A program made the position numbers and the translations under genes. Shown here one piece after another: positions 24,801 to 32,282 of a DNA stretch of 64,000 nucleotides; within the stretch, counting starts at the first letter, position 1; the number at the start of each line of letters is the position of its first letter. The stretch is taken from assembly GCF_014207435.1 (NCBI RefSeq), contig NZ_JACHGH010000004.1, forward strand, positions 62,001 to 126,000, in the 5' to 3' direction. The DNA is from Salirhabdus euzebyi (GTDB lineage Bacteria > Bacillota > Bacilli > Bacillales > Alkalibacillaceae). The notes under the pieces are model-generated. The model was not told the origin of the DNA and did no database searches. It was given only the letters and a program-made list of their open reading frames with translations.

Positions 24801-25496
24801 CCATTTTACTGTTGAGTCAGGAAAAAGCACCCTTACTTCATGGGTCATAGCATTGCCTGCAAGAACGTTTTTGTAAGATTTTTTTAACATTAATACGTCT
24901 TCATGTTGTATATACGTTTCCCATAATAATGGTCTTTGAATGAGCGTTTCATTTGGAATGCCTAACAGTTTTTCTGTTGATGAGGAAAGGTATTTTATTT
25001 TATTTAATTGATAATCAAAGGACCAAACAACAGCATCAATTTCATTGAAAATTTCCTCTAAATTTTGATTTAAGCTTTTTACCTCAACTAGTCCAGATGT
25101 ATTTACGGATTTCGTTAAGGCATATCCACCTATAACCTCATTTTCCTTTTTAATTGGATAAATACTAACAAGTAGCTTTACTGGTTTTCCTTCTATTTGT
25201 TCAAATTGAAAATAATCATGGCAGGTGATGCCTTTTAAACAAAAGGCATGAAGTAAATAAGCACACTTTTCATGTTCTTTTTTTTGTATGTAATCAAGTA
25301 AACTCCCTCTTTTTCCGAATCGCCCGATAGCAGCGTTGTTAACCTGCAAAATATCTCCTAATGAATTAAACATGAAAAGAGGGTCTGGGTTATCAGCAAA
25401 GGATAATCCTTTATATAATTGTTCAAATTGCTTGTCCCGTTCTTTTTTTATAATGGGATTTTTTAAAAAAAGGTTTTTTATTAAACTCATACACAT
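21840..25496 (-). CDS. Multi-PAS GGDEF-EAL-PilZ c-di-GMP signalling protein
   Basis: A 1218-residue cytosolic sensor. Five PAS-like segments fill residues 30-640 (for example WSFDYQLNKIKYLSSSTEKL, DPIFTLNLEGVVLEVNPAGE, TNDIVTIINEKGEITYTSPA). A GGDEF domain follows (645-805) whose signature is HLRSDEF instead of GGDEF, so cyclase activity is unlikely. The EAL domain (825-1070) keeps AAEALVRWNHP, DDFGTGYSSLNYL, KIDKTFLQG and VVVEGIETEEQ, so it should hydrolyse c-di-GMP. A C-terminal PilZ domain (1110-1200) has RRFYR and DVSAGG, the c-di-GMP contact residues. The gene is preceded by a c-di-GMP-I riboswitch and terminator, indicating feedback. Two ATGs (25496 and two codons in) are possible starts. 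Confidence 0.92.
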   Translation of the reverse strand: MCMSLIKNLFLKNPIIKKERDKQFEQLYKGLSFADNPDPLFMFNSLGDILQVNNAAIGRFGKRGSLLDYIQKKEHEKCAYLLHAFCLKGITCHDYFQFEQIEGKPVKLLVSIYPIKKENEVIGGYALTKSVNTSGLVEVKSLNQNLEEIFNEIDAVVWSFDYQLNKIKYLSSSTEKLLGIPNETLIQRPLLWETYIQHEDVLMLKKSYKNVLAGNAMTHEVRVLFPDSTVKWVQVKVTPTLSEDGSISSIIGYMFDITEKKKLENMIIKKDQKYLALFANHTDPIFTLNLEGVVLEVNPAGERMLNFTENEKIGAHFLSFVAPEHKEKSTEYFQEVLKGKTQNFNMNFTCNLKGKFQLNVTLIPIFVKGEVSGVHSILKDLSDLEESEAKYRGLVENSLAGVFMIQHGKYVFANKKLHDIVMAENKSLLNQPILQHVHEEDRELIENNVNRLITNELNYVHFQTRSKRKDGKIVHLEIYASFLNYRGAPAIIGTAIDVTERSEMEILLEQKEKIVDKQNKWFESIIKNTNDIVTIINEKGEITYTSPAFNQILGFEAKERIGMPIFDYIHPEQLDTVLENFSLLSEERINDLKMECLLEHKDGSWHHFAVRATNYMKDPIINGIIVNCYDITEKKTVAKELERVSNFDQLTNLPNRSYFQQYLKETLMETTEHQTFAIFYIDIDRFKFINDSLGPLIGDELIKNISIRLNERTDSDSFLGHLRSDEFIILQKNIKSAELSSIAENILQAFENPFIIEDYEFYVTASIGISVYPESGKTVEELLKNADIAMSHAKKLEANKYVTYSSELDVESFKKFMITSDLRKAIERDELHLHFQPLIDCSSNKVVAAEALVRWNHPVWGELPPTEFIPTAEQNGLISFLGNWVLRNACKQLKAWQKANLQPISISVNVSPIQFSQYNFVHNVFQTLEDFNLDPKFLVLEITENIFADGSDTVVNKLKELRKKGITIALDDFGTGYSSLNYLQRFKADYLKIDKTFLQGIEKNQNEELLASIIELAKNINLSVVVEGIETEEQYKKIQSMKCDIGQGFLFSPAVSSEQFQRILECGLSSQLPTRSDPKKKRRFYRITFDFPLAGSFTIDSVRGKKVHVGNTPILVKDVSAGGLNFLSDIKLPPKTDLLIKVSAKMGDYSLEQIARVVWSSEQEDQLYEYGIEFIASEQEQEVLLKRMNIIQAQLRKRNGSIMKQLITEDPKDYFHYL

Positions 25497-25514
25497 CTCA
25501 CTCCGCTTCGATTA

Positions 25515-25556
25515 AATAAAAAAATACAACTGTCCCGTATATTGGAATCAGTTGTG
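25515..25556 (-). terminator. Intrinsic terminator of the riboswitch expression platform
   Basis: On the minus strand ACAACTG and CAGTTGT form a stem followed by ATTTTTTTATTT, about 20 bases before the EAL gene. Placed between aptamer and start codon, it is the likely ligand-controlled switch. Confidence 0.7.
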
Positions 25557-25569
25557 TATACATTACCTG

Positions 25570-25670
25570 ATCAATATTGCGGTAACCCGGCGATCATAGA
25601 ATACATGATTCATTAGACCCGTGGCTTTGCGTCCCAGACTTTCGTCCTGGTTTGCCAATTTATCACAAGA
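25570..25670 (-). ncRNA. Cyclic-di-GMP-I (GEMM) riboswitch
   Basis: The minus strand carries the GEMM core in order: GGCAAACC, a P2 hairpin CCAGGAC-GAAA-GTCTGGG with a GNRA tetraloop, the invariant ACGCAAAGCC linker, a variable P3 hairpin (ATCAT/ATGAT), then CCGGGTTACCGC closing the aptamer. These are the conserved blocks of the class I c-di-GMP aptamer. It lies between the promoter side and the terminator at 25515-25556, in front of a c-di-GMP phosphodiesterase gene. Whether binding turns expression on or off is not readable from the sequence. Confidence 0.93.
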
Positions 25671-25898
25671 TGATAGACCTAAATATTTACTTTTTTAACC
25701 AATTAATTAGTGAAATAGTACTTCCCTTCTTCGACATTATAAGACAAATTGTTACAATATTCAACATGTTATGTGAATATTTAGATATTTAACCAAGTTA
25801 CATAAATGTGGAAATTTATTTCCTTTTTTCTATAAATAAATACATCCCTTTTAACCCAAAATAAGAATGTCCATCAAAGATGAAGGGTTGAAAGGTAT

Positions 25899-26516
25899 AT
25901 GAGAAGATATTTTATTAAACTGTGGTTACTGTTAGATCCTTTTTATTATCGATTAACCCGACTAACGTATATTGGCAAATATCAAAAAAGGCACAGTAAT
26001 ATTTTTCGTGTGAGATTGACGAAGTACAAAGGTAGACCCGTGACACTATCTGATGGAACGGAGATTAAGAAAAACGATGTTCTTATCAAAATTCATTTGC
26101 ATAATGTACGAATTTTAAACGAACTAGATGGGGTAAATAACGATATTAAAAAGGCGTTTCTTATTTATGCTTTAGTAAAGGATTCGATGCCAGGACTTGC
26201 TACGTATATATTGACCCACAAAAAAAGTCCCCAAATTAAGGGTATCATAGGGATTACAACATTAAATAAAGGGATAAAACGATTGGGGTTTGAATCGTTT
26301 AGCATTTATAATCGTTATTACCGAATGATCAAAATGCTTACTTTCTTTCCGATTTACTTATTATCATTATCCAAACCATCAATCAAACAATTTAAATTAC
26401 AACCTGATCCAAAATATATTATTATGTCTAAAAATCAGTTAATAACAAAATATGTGAAACCACCAAGCAAGAAGCAAGTTAAACAAAAAGAAAAAGTCGG
26501 CCACTCAACTGTATAA
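25899..26516 (+). CDS. ykoP: YkoP-like protein
   Basis: A 205-residue protein of the YkoP family (function unknown). The segments HSNIFRVRLTKYKGRPVTLS, KNDVLIKIHLHNVRIL and IKGIIGITTLNKGIKRLGFE are characteristic, and a short hydrophobic stretch (LTFFPIYLLSLS) lies near residue 150. In B. subtilis ykoP neighbours ykoQ and ykoN; here the same three families are adjacent, with the phosphoesterase convergent and the glycosyltransferase beyond it. Because families matching YkoN modify lipids or polyprenols, a role near the membrane is possible. The terminator stem overlaps the last codons. Confidence 0.75.
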   Translation: MRRYFIKLWLLLDPFYYRLTRLTYIGKYQKRHSNIFRVRLTKYKGRPVTLSDGTEIKKNDVLIKIHLHNVRILNELDGVNNDIKKAFLIYALVKDSMPGLATYILTHKKSPQIKGIIGITTLNKGIKRLGFESFSIYNRYYRMIKMLTFFPIYLLSLSKPSIKQFKLQPDPKYIIMSKNQLITKYVKPPSKKQVKQKEKVGHSTV

Positions 26517-26530
26517 GTGGTCGACTTTTT
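26492..26530. terminator. Bidirectional terminator between ykoP and ykoQ
   Basis: AAAGTCGGCCACT and AGTGGTCGACTTT form a stem with A/T runs on both sides, serving both convergent genes. Confidence 0.8.
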
Positions 26531-27371
26531 AGCTTACTTGTTGTTGTGGGTTGGAAGCAGATGGAATGGTAATACGGTGGAAGGTGATTTCTGGTCTACT
26601 ACCGACACGTATGTTTACACCTGTTTGACCTAGTCCTTCACTAATGTAAAAGCTTTTTCCTTCATATTTGTGCAAGCCTTTAATCATATTCATTTTTGGC
26701 AAATTACCCATTTTCGCTAAATGATAAGCTTTAGGATAAAGAATTTGACCACCGTGAAAGTGACCAGAAAGAAGATAATCAAAGTGAAAATCTTTCATTT
26801 TTAAAACAGCGTTAGGATCATGGGTCAGGATGAAATTAAATCCTTCCTTAATGCCGGTATAGGACTTGGCAAAGTCACTACGGTTTGTGCTAAAGTCATC
26901 TATTCCAATAATGTTGATTGCGTGTCCCTCAATCGTAATTGTTTGGTTTTCATTTTGTAATGTTTGGCAGCCAAACTGTTGTAACGTATTTTTTAACTTC
27001 GTGAAATTTTCTCCACGTAAAACGTAATCGTGATTTCCAAATATAGCATATGTCCCGAATTTCGGAGCTACTTTTTGAAACATTTCCAAATAAGGTATTA
27101 GCTTTGGGATTGATTTTTTACGGTCTAAAAAATCTCCAGTTAAAGCAATTAAATCTATTTTTTCATTTTTTATTTTTTCATATAGCTGAAGAGCGCTAAT
27201 CGAAATGTTTTCAAGATGCATATCGGAAATTTGAAGTACGTTCAGTGAAGTAGAATGTTTAGCGGTAGGATGGTTATTGATCGTAACTTTGTTAATGGAA
27301 ACGTTTTTCGTATTTTTATATGCAATATATAAACCGAAAACTATCGGTATAAAAACGAGTGTAATAATCAT
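26529..27371 (-). CDS. ykoQ: Membrane-anchored metallophosphoesterase, YkoQ-like
   Basis: A 280-residue calcineurin-type phosphoesterase. All metal-binding motifs are present: QISDMHLE (DxH), LTGDFLDR (GDxxD), FGNHDY (GNHD), LTHDPN and LSGHFHGGQ (GHxH). The first 17 residues (ITLVFIPIVFGLYIAYK) form a membrane anchor, placing the catalytic domain probably outside or at the membrane face as in UDP-diacylglucosamine-pyrophosphatase-like and YkuE-like enzymes. The substrate is unknown. Convergent with ykoP and divergent from the ykoN-like gene. Confidence 0.85.
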   Translation of the reverse strand: MIITLVFIPIVFGLYIAYKNTKNVSINKVTINNHPTAKHSTSLNVLQISDMHLENISISALQLYEKIKNEKIDLIALTGDFLDRKKSIPKLIPYLEMFQKVAPKFGTYAIFGNHDYVLRGENFTKLKNTLQQFGCQTLQNENQTITIEGHAINIIGIDDFSTNRSDFAKSYTGIKEGFNFILTHDPNAVLKMKDFHFDYLLSGHFHGGQILYPKAYHLAKMGNLPKMNMIKGLHKYEGKSFYISEGLGQTGVNIRVGSRPEITFHRITIPSASNPQQQVS

Positions 27372-27528
27372 CTAAAACACCTCCTCGACAATTATACATG
27401 AGAATGTATGGAATTTAATTAGTAAATTGATGGATAACTTTCCAGTTTAGTTGGTGAAAATAAATTTTGTTCTTTCCACACATACTAAGGATGCTATAAA
27501 AAATTGTAGGTGAGGAGCTTGATGTACC

Positions 27529-28632
27529 ATGAAAAAGGTGTTATTCATGCCTTTTTTACAAATTTCTTCAGGGCATCATCAAGTAGCAGACGCTTTAATA
27601 GATGGCATAAAGACTATGGATCCATCTGTTGAGTGTGATAAAGTTGATATTTTACATTATGGGTACGGAAAGATAGAGGGTGTTGTCTCGAATGTGTATT
27701 TAAAATGGATTGCTCATTTCCCACAAATGTATAGTTGGGTTTATCGCAAAGTGGTATGTGAAGAAAACCAGGAGGATAAGCGTTATCGGCATTATGAACT
27801 ATTATTTTTAAGTGTCATGCAAGATATAATAGAGGAAAAAAAACCTGATATCATTATTTGCACCCATGCTTTACCATCTTATTTGTTAAGTATTCTGAAG
27901 CAGCGAGGATTTCTTTCCATACCTGTTGTAAATGTATATACAGACTATTTTATTCATCGTTTATGGGGAAGAGAAGGGATTGATGTCCATTTAGTGCCAT
28001 CAATCCCAATGAAGAAACAATTATTGGAAAAAGGTGTTAATGAGGATCAAATCTATGTAACGGGAATCCCAATACATCACAAGTTTTCTAAAGCTGATCG
28101 TTTCGAGGTTAAGCAACACGATTCCTTACACTTGCTTTTAACTGGTGGAAATCTTGGGGTAGGCTTAATAGAAAAATTTGTGGAGAAGGTGCAGAATCAA
28201 AAAATTCAATACTCTGTGTTGTGTGGGAAAAATGAAAAGCTTTATGAGCGACTAGCCCAAATGAATAGTTCACAAATTACACCGATTCCTTTTATCGAGT
28301 CCCGTGAAAAAATGGACCTGTTATATAAAAGCTGTGATGGCATCATTACTAAGCCTGGTGGTGTAACGATAAGTGAAAGTTTATTCAAACGAGTACCAAT
28401 TTTTGTTTACCACACCTTACCTGGACAAGAGGAATATAATTTGTCCCAGCTGCAACAATTAGGAGTAGCAAACCATTTGCATTCCTGGGATAGCAATGAA
28501 CATTTTGAAGAGGAAATCATTGGTTTTTATGAAGATGGTGGGGCAATTGAAACATATAATGATTATCTTGATCAATACCATTCACATATAGACCATCACG
28601 AGCCAGCAGAACTTATTCAACAGTTTATGTAA
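27529..28632 (+). CDS. ykoN: MGDG synthase/UgtP-like glycosyltransferase, YkoN-like
   Basis: A 367-residue GT-B glycosyltransferase of the family of diacylglycerol glycosyltransferases. The N-terminal domain holds the lipid-facing SSGHHQVADAL loop and IVICTHALPSYLLS; the C-terminal domain has LTGGNLGVGLIEKF and the nucleotide-sugar motif ITKPGGVTISESLFKRVP, which contains the conserved Gly-Gly and Glu. The enzyme should transfer a hexose from UDP-sugar to a membrane acceptor. The best B. subtilis counterpart by context is YkoN. The ATG follows GGAG at a longer than usual distance. A terminator directly follows. Confidence 0.8.
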   Translation: MKKVLFMPFLQISSGHHQVADALIDGIKTMDPSVECDKVDILHYGYGKIEGVVSNVYLKWIAHFPQMYSWVYRKVVCEENQEDKRYRHYELLFLSVMQDIIEEKKPDIIICTHALPSYLLSILKQRGFLSIPVVNVYTDYFIHRLWGREGIDVHLVPSIPMKKQLLEKGVNEDQIYVTGIPIHHKFSKADRFEVKQHDSLHLLLTGGNLGVGLIEKFVEKVQNQKIQYSVLCGKNEKLYERLAQMNSSQITPIPFIESREKMDLLYKSCDGIITKPGGVTISESLFKRVPIFVYHTLPGQEEYNLSQLQQLGVANHLHSWDSNEHFEEEIIGFYEDGGAIETYNDYLDQYHSHIDHHEPAELIQQFM

Positions 28633-28667
28633 AGGAAGTGGGGATATCCTCACTTCCTTTATATTTT
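28631..28667 (+). terminator. Terminator of the ykoN-like gene
   Basis: AAAGGAAGTG/CACTTCCTTT stem with a 10-base loop and an AT-rich tail; it overlaps the stop codon. Confidence 0.75.
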
Positions 28668-28713
28668 AAGGGTTGGCTAATGCTTTGTAATCATACATAA
28701 TGGTTTTAAATAA

Positions 28714-29182
28714 AGTCTGTTTTCTAAAAATATTGTTACTATATTTCCTTAAACTACGACATAACTATAGCTTTGCATTTTGATGAGTGCATACGACCGC
28801 TTCGGCAGAATACTTCGCTTTCCACGGGCACGACCTCAGCCTCCTCGCGGAAGACCACAGCTGCGGGGTCTTCAGACACGTGCTATCCCGTAGGAGTCTG
28901 CGTATTCTGCCTACGCTAAGATTGACTTTCTGATTCAAGGATAGTGGTAAACCATATAGGCATGTTAGATAATTCTTCCTTATCAATACGACTATTTTTT
29001 CAACTTTCTTTTTCCCAGTTCATCCGTACAGTAAAGATAAGCACATGCTAAGGAAGGAAATACACGTAGACTCGAGGCTCAGCGCGAGCCCTAAGGTGCG
29101 CGTAGTGTATTTCCGTAGCGGTTGGATTTGCACACATCTAGTTACGTCGCATTTTCTATCAATTGTGATACGATAAGAGCTC
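28714..29182. repeat. Composite dispersed repeat, copy C
   Basis: Two modules in the opposite orientation to the copies at 1124 and 60626. The left module (28745-28930) is bounded by GGCAGAATAC and GTATTCTGCC and almost equals the interior of the element at 21438. The right module (29055-29125) is a shortened version bounded by GGAAATACACG and TAGTGTATTTCC; it lacks a block of about 60 bases that the copy at 60626 retains. The whole is the reverse complement of 60626-61164. Confidence 0.8.
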
Positions 29183-29212
29183 TATTAAATTAAAAGCAAA
29201 GGATGTTTTTAG

Positions 29213-30115
29213 ATGGATCGAATAAGGTTAACCGATAATTTATCATTTTCGAGAATTATACACGGGCTTTGGCGTTTAGCGGATTGGAACTATTCAAAGG
29301 AAGAAACATTGGAACTCATCGATTATTGTTTGGATCAAGGCATTACAACGTTTGATCATGCCGATATTTATGGAAGCTATACATGTGAATCGTTGTTTGG
29401 TGAGGCATTAGCTTTAAAACCAGCGTTACGGGAAAAGATGGAGCTCGTTACAAAATGCGGAATCGTTCTAGAATCACCGAACCGCCCTTATCATAAATCG
29501 CATCATTACAATACAAGTAAAGAGCACATCTTATCTTCAGTGGATAATTCCTTGCAAAATTTAAACACGGATTACATAGACTTGTTGCTTATACACCGTC
29601 CGGATCCGTATATGAACCCTGTGGAAGTAGCGGAGGCTTTCAACAAGTTAAAGGCATCTGGAAAGGTTCGACATTTCGGTGTATCTAATTTTAAAGATCA
29701 CCAGTTTAACATGTTACAGTCCTATTTAGATATGCCACTAGTTACAAATCAAATAGAGCTTTCAGCTTATGAGTTGGAAAACTTCCATGATGGTACACTT
29801 AACTTCTGCTTAGAAAAAAGGCTATCCCCTATGGCTTGGTCACCGCTTGCTGGTGGAAAGATCTTCTTAGGTGAAGATGAAAAATCAATCCGCCTACAAA
29901 ATACTTTGAAAAAAGTAGCTGATGAGCTTGGTGCAAGTGGGATAGATGAAGTACTTTACGCATGGTTATTAAATCATCCTGCAGACATCATGCCAATTGT
30001 CGGTTCCGGTAAAAGGGATAGAATTCAACGGGCAATAGCATCCCAAAAATACGACTTAACACATGATCAATGGTTTGAAATTTTACAAATCTCTATGGGT
30101 CATGATATTCCATAA
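29213..30115 (+). CDS. Aldo-keto reductase family oxidoreductase
   Basis: A 300-residue NADPH-dependent reductase of the AKR superfamily, similar to E. coli YdhF-type enzymes. The catalytic tetrad is seen as Asp and Tyr in TTFDHADIYGSY, Lys in ELVTKCG and His in LLLIHRPDPY; cofactor-binding segments are FGVSNFKDHQF and the C-terminal MPIVGSGKRDRIQRAI. These enzymes reduce aldehydes and ketones; the natural substrate is unknown. Monocistronic, with the dispersed repeat on its left and a strong terminator on its right. Confidence 0.9.
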   Translation: MDRIRLTDNLSFSRIIHGLWRLADWNYSKEETLELIDYCLDQGITTFDHADIYGSYTCESLFGEALALKPALREKMELVTKCGIVLESPNRPYHKSHHYNTSKEHILSSVDNSLQNLNTDYIDLLLIHRPDPYMNPVEVAEAFNKLKASGKVRHFGVSNFKDHQFNMLQSYLDMPLVTNQIELSAYELENFHDGTLNFCLEKRLSPMAWSPLAGGKIFLGEDEKSIRLQNTLKKVADELGASGIDEVLYAWLLNHPADIMPIVGSGKRDRIQRAIASQKYDLTHDQWFEILQISMGHDIP

Positions 30116-30118
30116 AAG

Positions 30119-30156
30119 GGAAAGACAGTTCCTGAAATAAAAGGAACTGTCTTTAT
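30119..30156 (+). terminator. Terminator of the aldo-keto reductase gene
   Basis: AAAGACAGTTCC and GGAACTGTCTTT form a perfect stem with a nearby T-rich tail. Confidence 0.85.
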
Positions 30157-30180
30157 TAGTATGAGGATTTTATAAAACTT

Positions 30181-30207
30181 TGTAACTTTTTGAAATTTTA
30201 CTAGTCT
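30181..30207 (+). promoter_or_regulatory. Candidate ECF-type (autoregulatory) promoter
   Basis: TGTAAC (30181-30186) and GTCT (30204-30207) with a 17-bp spacer match the general ECF pattern (-35 with AAC, short -10) seen for B. subtilis SigX/SigV/SigM, 24 bases before the sigma gene. Confidence 0.5.
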
Positions 30208-30230
30208 GCATAAGGGAGAGGAGGGAGAAC

Positions 30231-30719
30231 ATGGCTGATCCCCTTGAGGAGATGTATGAGGTCTATAAAAAACCTATTTACAATTATCTTTACTACTTAA
30301 GTCATGATCAATACCTTGCAGAAGAATTAACCCATGAAACATTTATAAAAGCATTTAAAGCCTTCAACAAGTTTCGAGGGGATGCAAGTGTGAAAACGTG
30401 GTTATATAAAATTGCTCGTAATACTTTTTTAACCGAAGCCAAGAAAAATAAAAGTAGAGAAACTCCCTTTAACGATCAAGTCTGGGAAATGGAAGACAAA
30501 TCCACGGATATGTACGAAAAGATTGTTATCCAACAAATTTTTAAAAAGTTATCAGAACAAGAACAAACGATGATTGTCCTGCGAGATATAAATGGTTTTA
30601 CTTATCAAGAAATGGCGGAATTGTTAAGTATAACCGAAGGGAAAGTGAAAATTTCCTTACATAGAGCAAGAAAAAAATTCAAAGCACATTATTTTGAAGA
30701 TAGGGAGGTTAAAAAGTGA
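30231..30719 (+). CDS. ECF RNA polymerase sigma factor
   Basis: A 162-residue group 4 sigma factor. Region 2 spans about residues 10-75 (AEELTHETFIKAFKAFNKFR and TWLYKIARNTFLTEAKKNK) and region 4 about residues 105-155 (LSEQEQTMIVLRDINGFTYQ then EMAELLSITEGKVKISLHRA, the helix-turn-helix). No region 1 or 3 exists, as expected. It is coupled to the anti-sigma gene by a GTGA overlap at 30716-30719. The closest B. subtilis group cannot be decided; SigX/SigW/YlaC types are alternatives. A matching promoter lies just upstream, suggesting autoregulation. Confidence 0.9.
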   Translation: MADPLEEMYEVYKKPIYNYLYYLSHDQYLAEELTHETFIKAFKAFNKFRGDASVKTWLYKIARNTFLTEAKKNKSRETPFNDQVWEMEDKSTDMYEKIVIQQIFKKLSEQEQTMIVLRDINGFTYQEMAELLSITEGKVKISLHRARKKFKAHYFEDREVKK

Positions 30720-32242
30720 AGCTACCATGTGAAGTAGTTCGAGATTTGTATCCTTTATATGAAGAAAATGAACTAAGCTCGGAAGTGAGAAGGGGAGTAG
30801 ATGAGCATTTAGATCAATGTGGGGAATGTACTGCTCTATATAAAGAAGAGATTGGCTTTCAAGATATTTTTCAACAGGAAAAAATGGAAGAGCTCCCACC
30901 GAAAAAGCTAGATGACAAAATAAGGCTTCGATTCAAGCTAAGACGAATGACTGCCATTACATTTATTCTTCTAACTATTATTTTGGTTAGCATTGTTAAT
31001 AACTATTCAACTAGTAGAGAAGTACTTGGAGATGTTCTGAACGCTGGAGTTTATAGATCAGTTGAAACGTATCATCATATGGTTGAAAGTGTGAAGGAAC
31101 CAGGAGAACCTAATTTTGATTTTTATGTGCAAGATTTGTTTTATGATCTGCAGGATCGTGAAAAATTTGAAGATAACTTAAATTTTTTAGAAAAAGGGAA
31201 ACTACGTAAAGGTAAATACAGTATTTACCTAGAGCAATCAGCTTTTATACAAACATTAGAGACGCTAAAAATGAAACATACAACAGGTACTTGGGATGAA
31301 GTAGATAAGCGAACATATGAAAGGCTGGAGGAGTATGTTAAAGATTTTAAGATTGTACTAGCAGATCATGCAAATAAATTTCGTCACGGGTACAGTTCTT
31401 ATCTACAGTTTGTGGATATTAATAAATTTACTGCTTTTTATGAAAAGGTTAACGACCTCACCTATTTTTACAATCGATTCCATGTACTGCCTGAAGATAT
31501 GGAGCCCCTTAGTAAAGAACAACTAGCAAATAATATTAACGAAATGTTGCAAGTCGAAAATGAAAAAGTAGACTTTGAAGAAGCTAGTCCCTTTAATGAA
31601 CCGGTTGGCTCCTACCGATTTACAGTAAATATGGACATGGGAGAAGTTAGAGGAGTGATAGATGGCTATACGGGCTACGTCTTGAGTGCGAGTGTTGGGA
31701 TTAGTATCCCCGAGAATCAAAAGGATTTAAGTGAGGAAAAATTAGAGGAAATTGCAAAACAGATGTTAAATGCACACTTTGGTCTATCAAATAGATATAA
31801 AATGTATTCTACTTTTAATACCAATTCAGAACATGTCGTTACGTTTGGTTTTAAACCGATAGTAGGAGAGTATGAAATGTATTTTCCATTTGAGGGTGCC
31901 CATCAAATATCGATAGCAAAAAAGACAGGACAATTAGATATGTTTCGTGCCGATCATCAGGCACTTCTTACACCTGAGTTGTTCGACCTAAAGCCGATAG
32001 TAAACATCAATCAAGAAGAAGCAATGGATATAGTTAACCAAATTGCTGAGGAGCAATACGAAAATCGAGTACGACATGATGAAGAAGAAAAAGTTTATAC
32101 GTATGATGATACTGGAATTGTAAAATCAATACTGACAGGAAAATATGTTGTCGCACATGTGTTTAAGACAAGGCATCAAGAACGGATATTTATTAATGCT
32201 GAAAATGGAGAAGAGGAAGTACCATACTTCTATTTTCCATAA
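30716..32242 (+). CDS. Membrane anti-sigma factor with zinc finger and large extracytoplasmic domain
   Basis: A 508-residue probable anti-sigma factor. Residues 1-45 form a zf-HC2/ZAS domain (LPCEVVRDLYPLYEENELS and HLDQCGEC, i.e. Cys5, His31, Cys35, Cys38). One membrane helix follows (about 78-97, MTAITFILLTIILVSIV). About 400 residues lie outside the cell, including a helical part and two PepSY/YcdB-like beta repeats (VNMDMGEVRGVIDGYTGYVL and, near the C-terminus, QEEAMDIVNQIAEEQ). Such domains may bind proteins or peptides. It begins at GTG overlapping the sigma stop. The large sensor domain is unusual, since typical ECF anti-sigma factors are 200-300 residues. Confidence 0.85.
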   Translation: MKLPCEVVRDLYPLYEENELSSEVRRGVDEHLDQCGECTALYKEEIGFQDIFQQEKMEELPPKKLDDKIRLRFKLRRMTAITFILLTIILVSIVNNYSTSREVLGDVLNAGVYRSVETYHHMVESVKEPGEPNFDFYVQDLFYDLQDREKFEDNLNFLEKGKLRKGKYSIYLEQSAFIQTLETLKMKHTTGTWDEVDKRTYERLEEYVKDFKIVLADHANKFRHGYSSYLQFVDINKFTAFYEKVNDLTYFYNRFHVLPEDMEPLSKEQLANNINEMLQVENEKVDFEEASPFNEPVGSYRFTVNMDMGEVRGVIDGYTGYVLSASVGISIPENQKDLSEEKLEEIAKQMLNAHFGLSNRYKMYSTFNTNSEHVVTFGFKPIVGEYEMYFPFEGAHQISIAKKTGQLDMFRADHQALLTPELFDLKPIVNINQEEAMDIVNQIAEEQYENRVRHDEEEKVYTYDDTGIVKSILTGKYVVAHVFKTRHQERIFINAENGEEEVPYFYFP

Positions 32243-32246
32243 CTTC

Positions 32247-32282
32247 AAACCCTCCATTCAGTCTTTAGAATGGAGGGTTTTC
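32247..32282. terminator. Bidirectional terminator
   Basis: AAACCCTCCATTC and GAATGGAGGGTTT form a perfect 13-bp stem between the convergent anti-sigma and cyclase genes. Confidence 0.85.
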
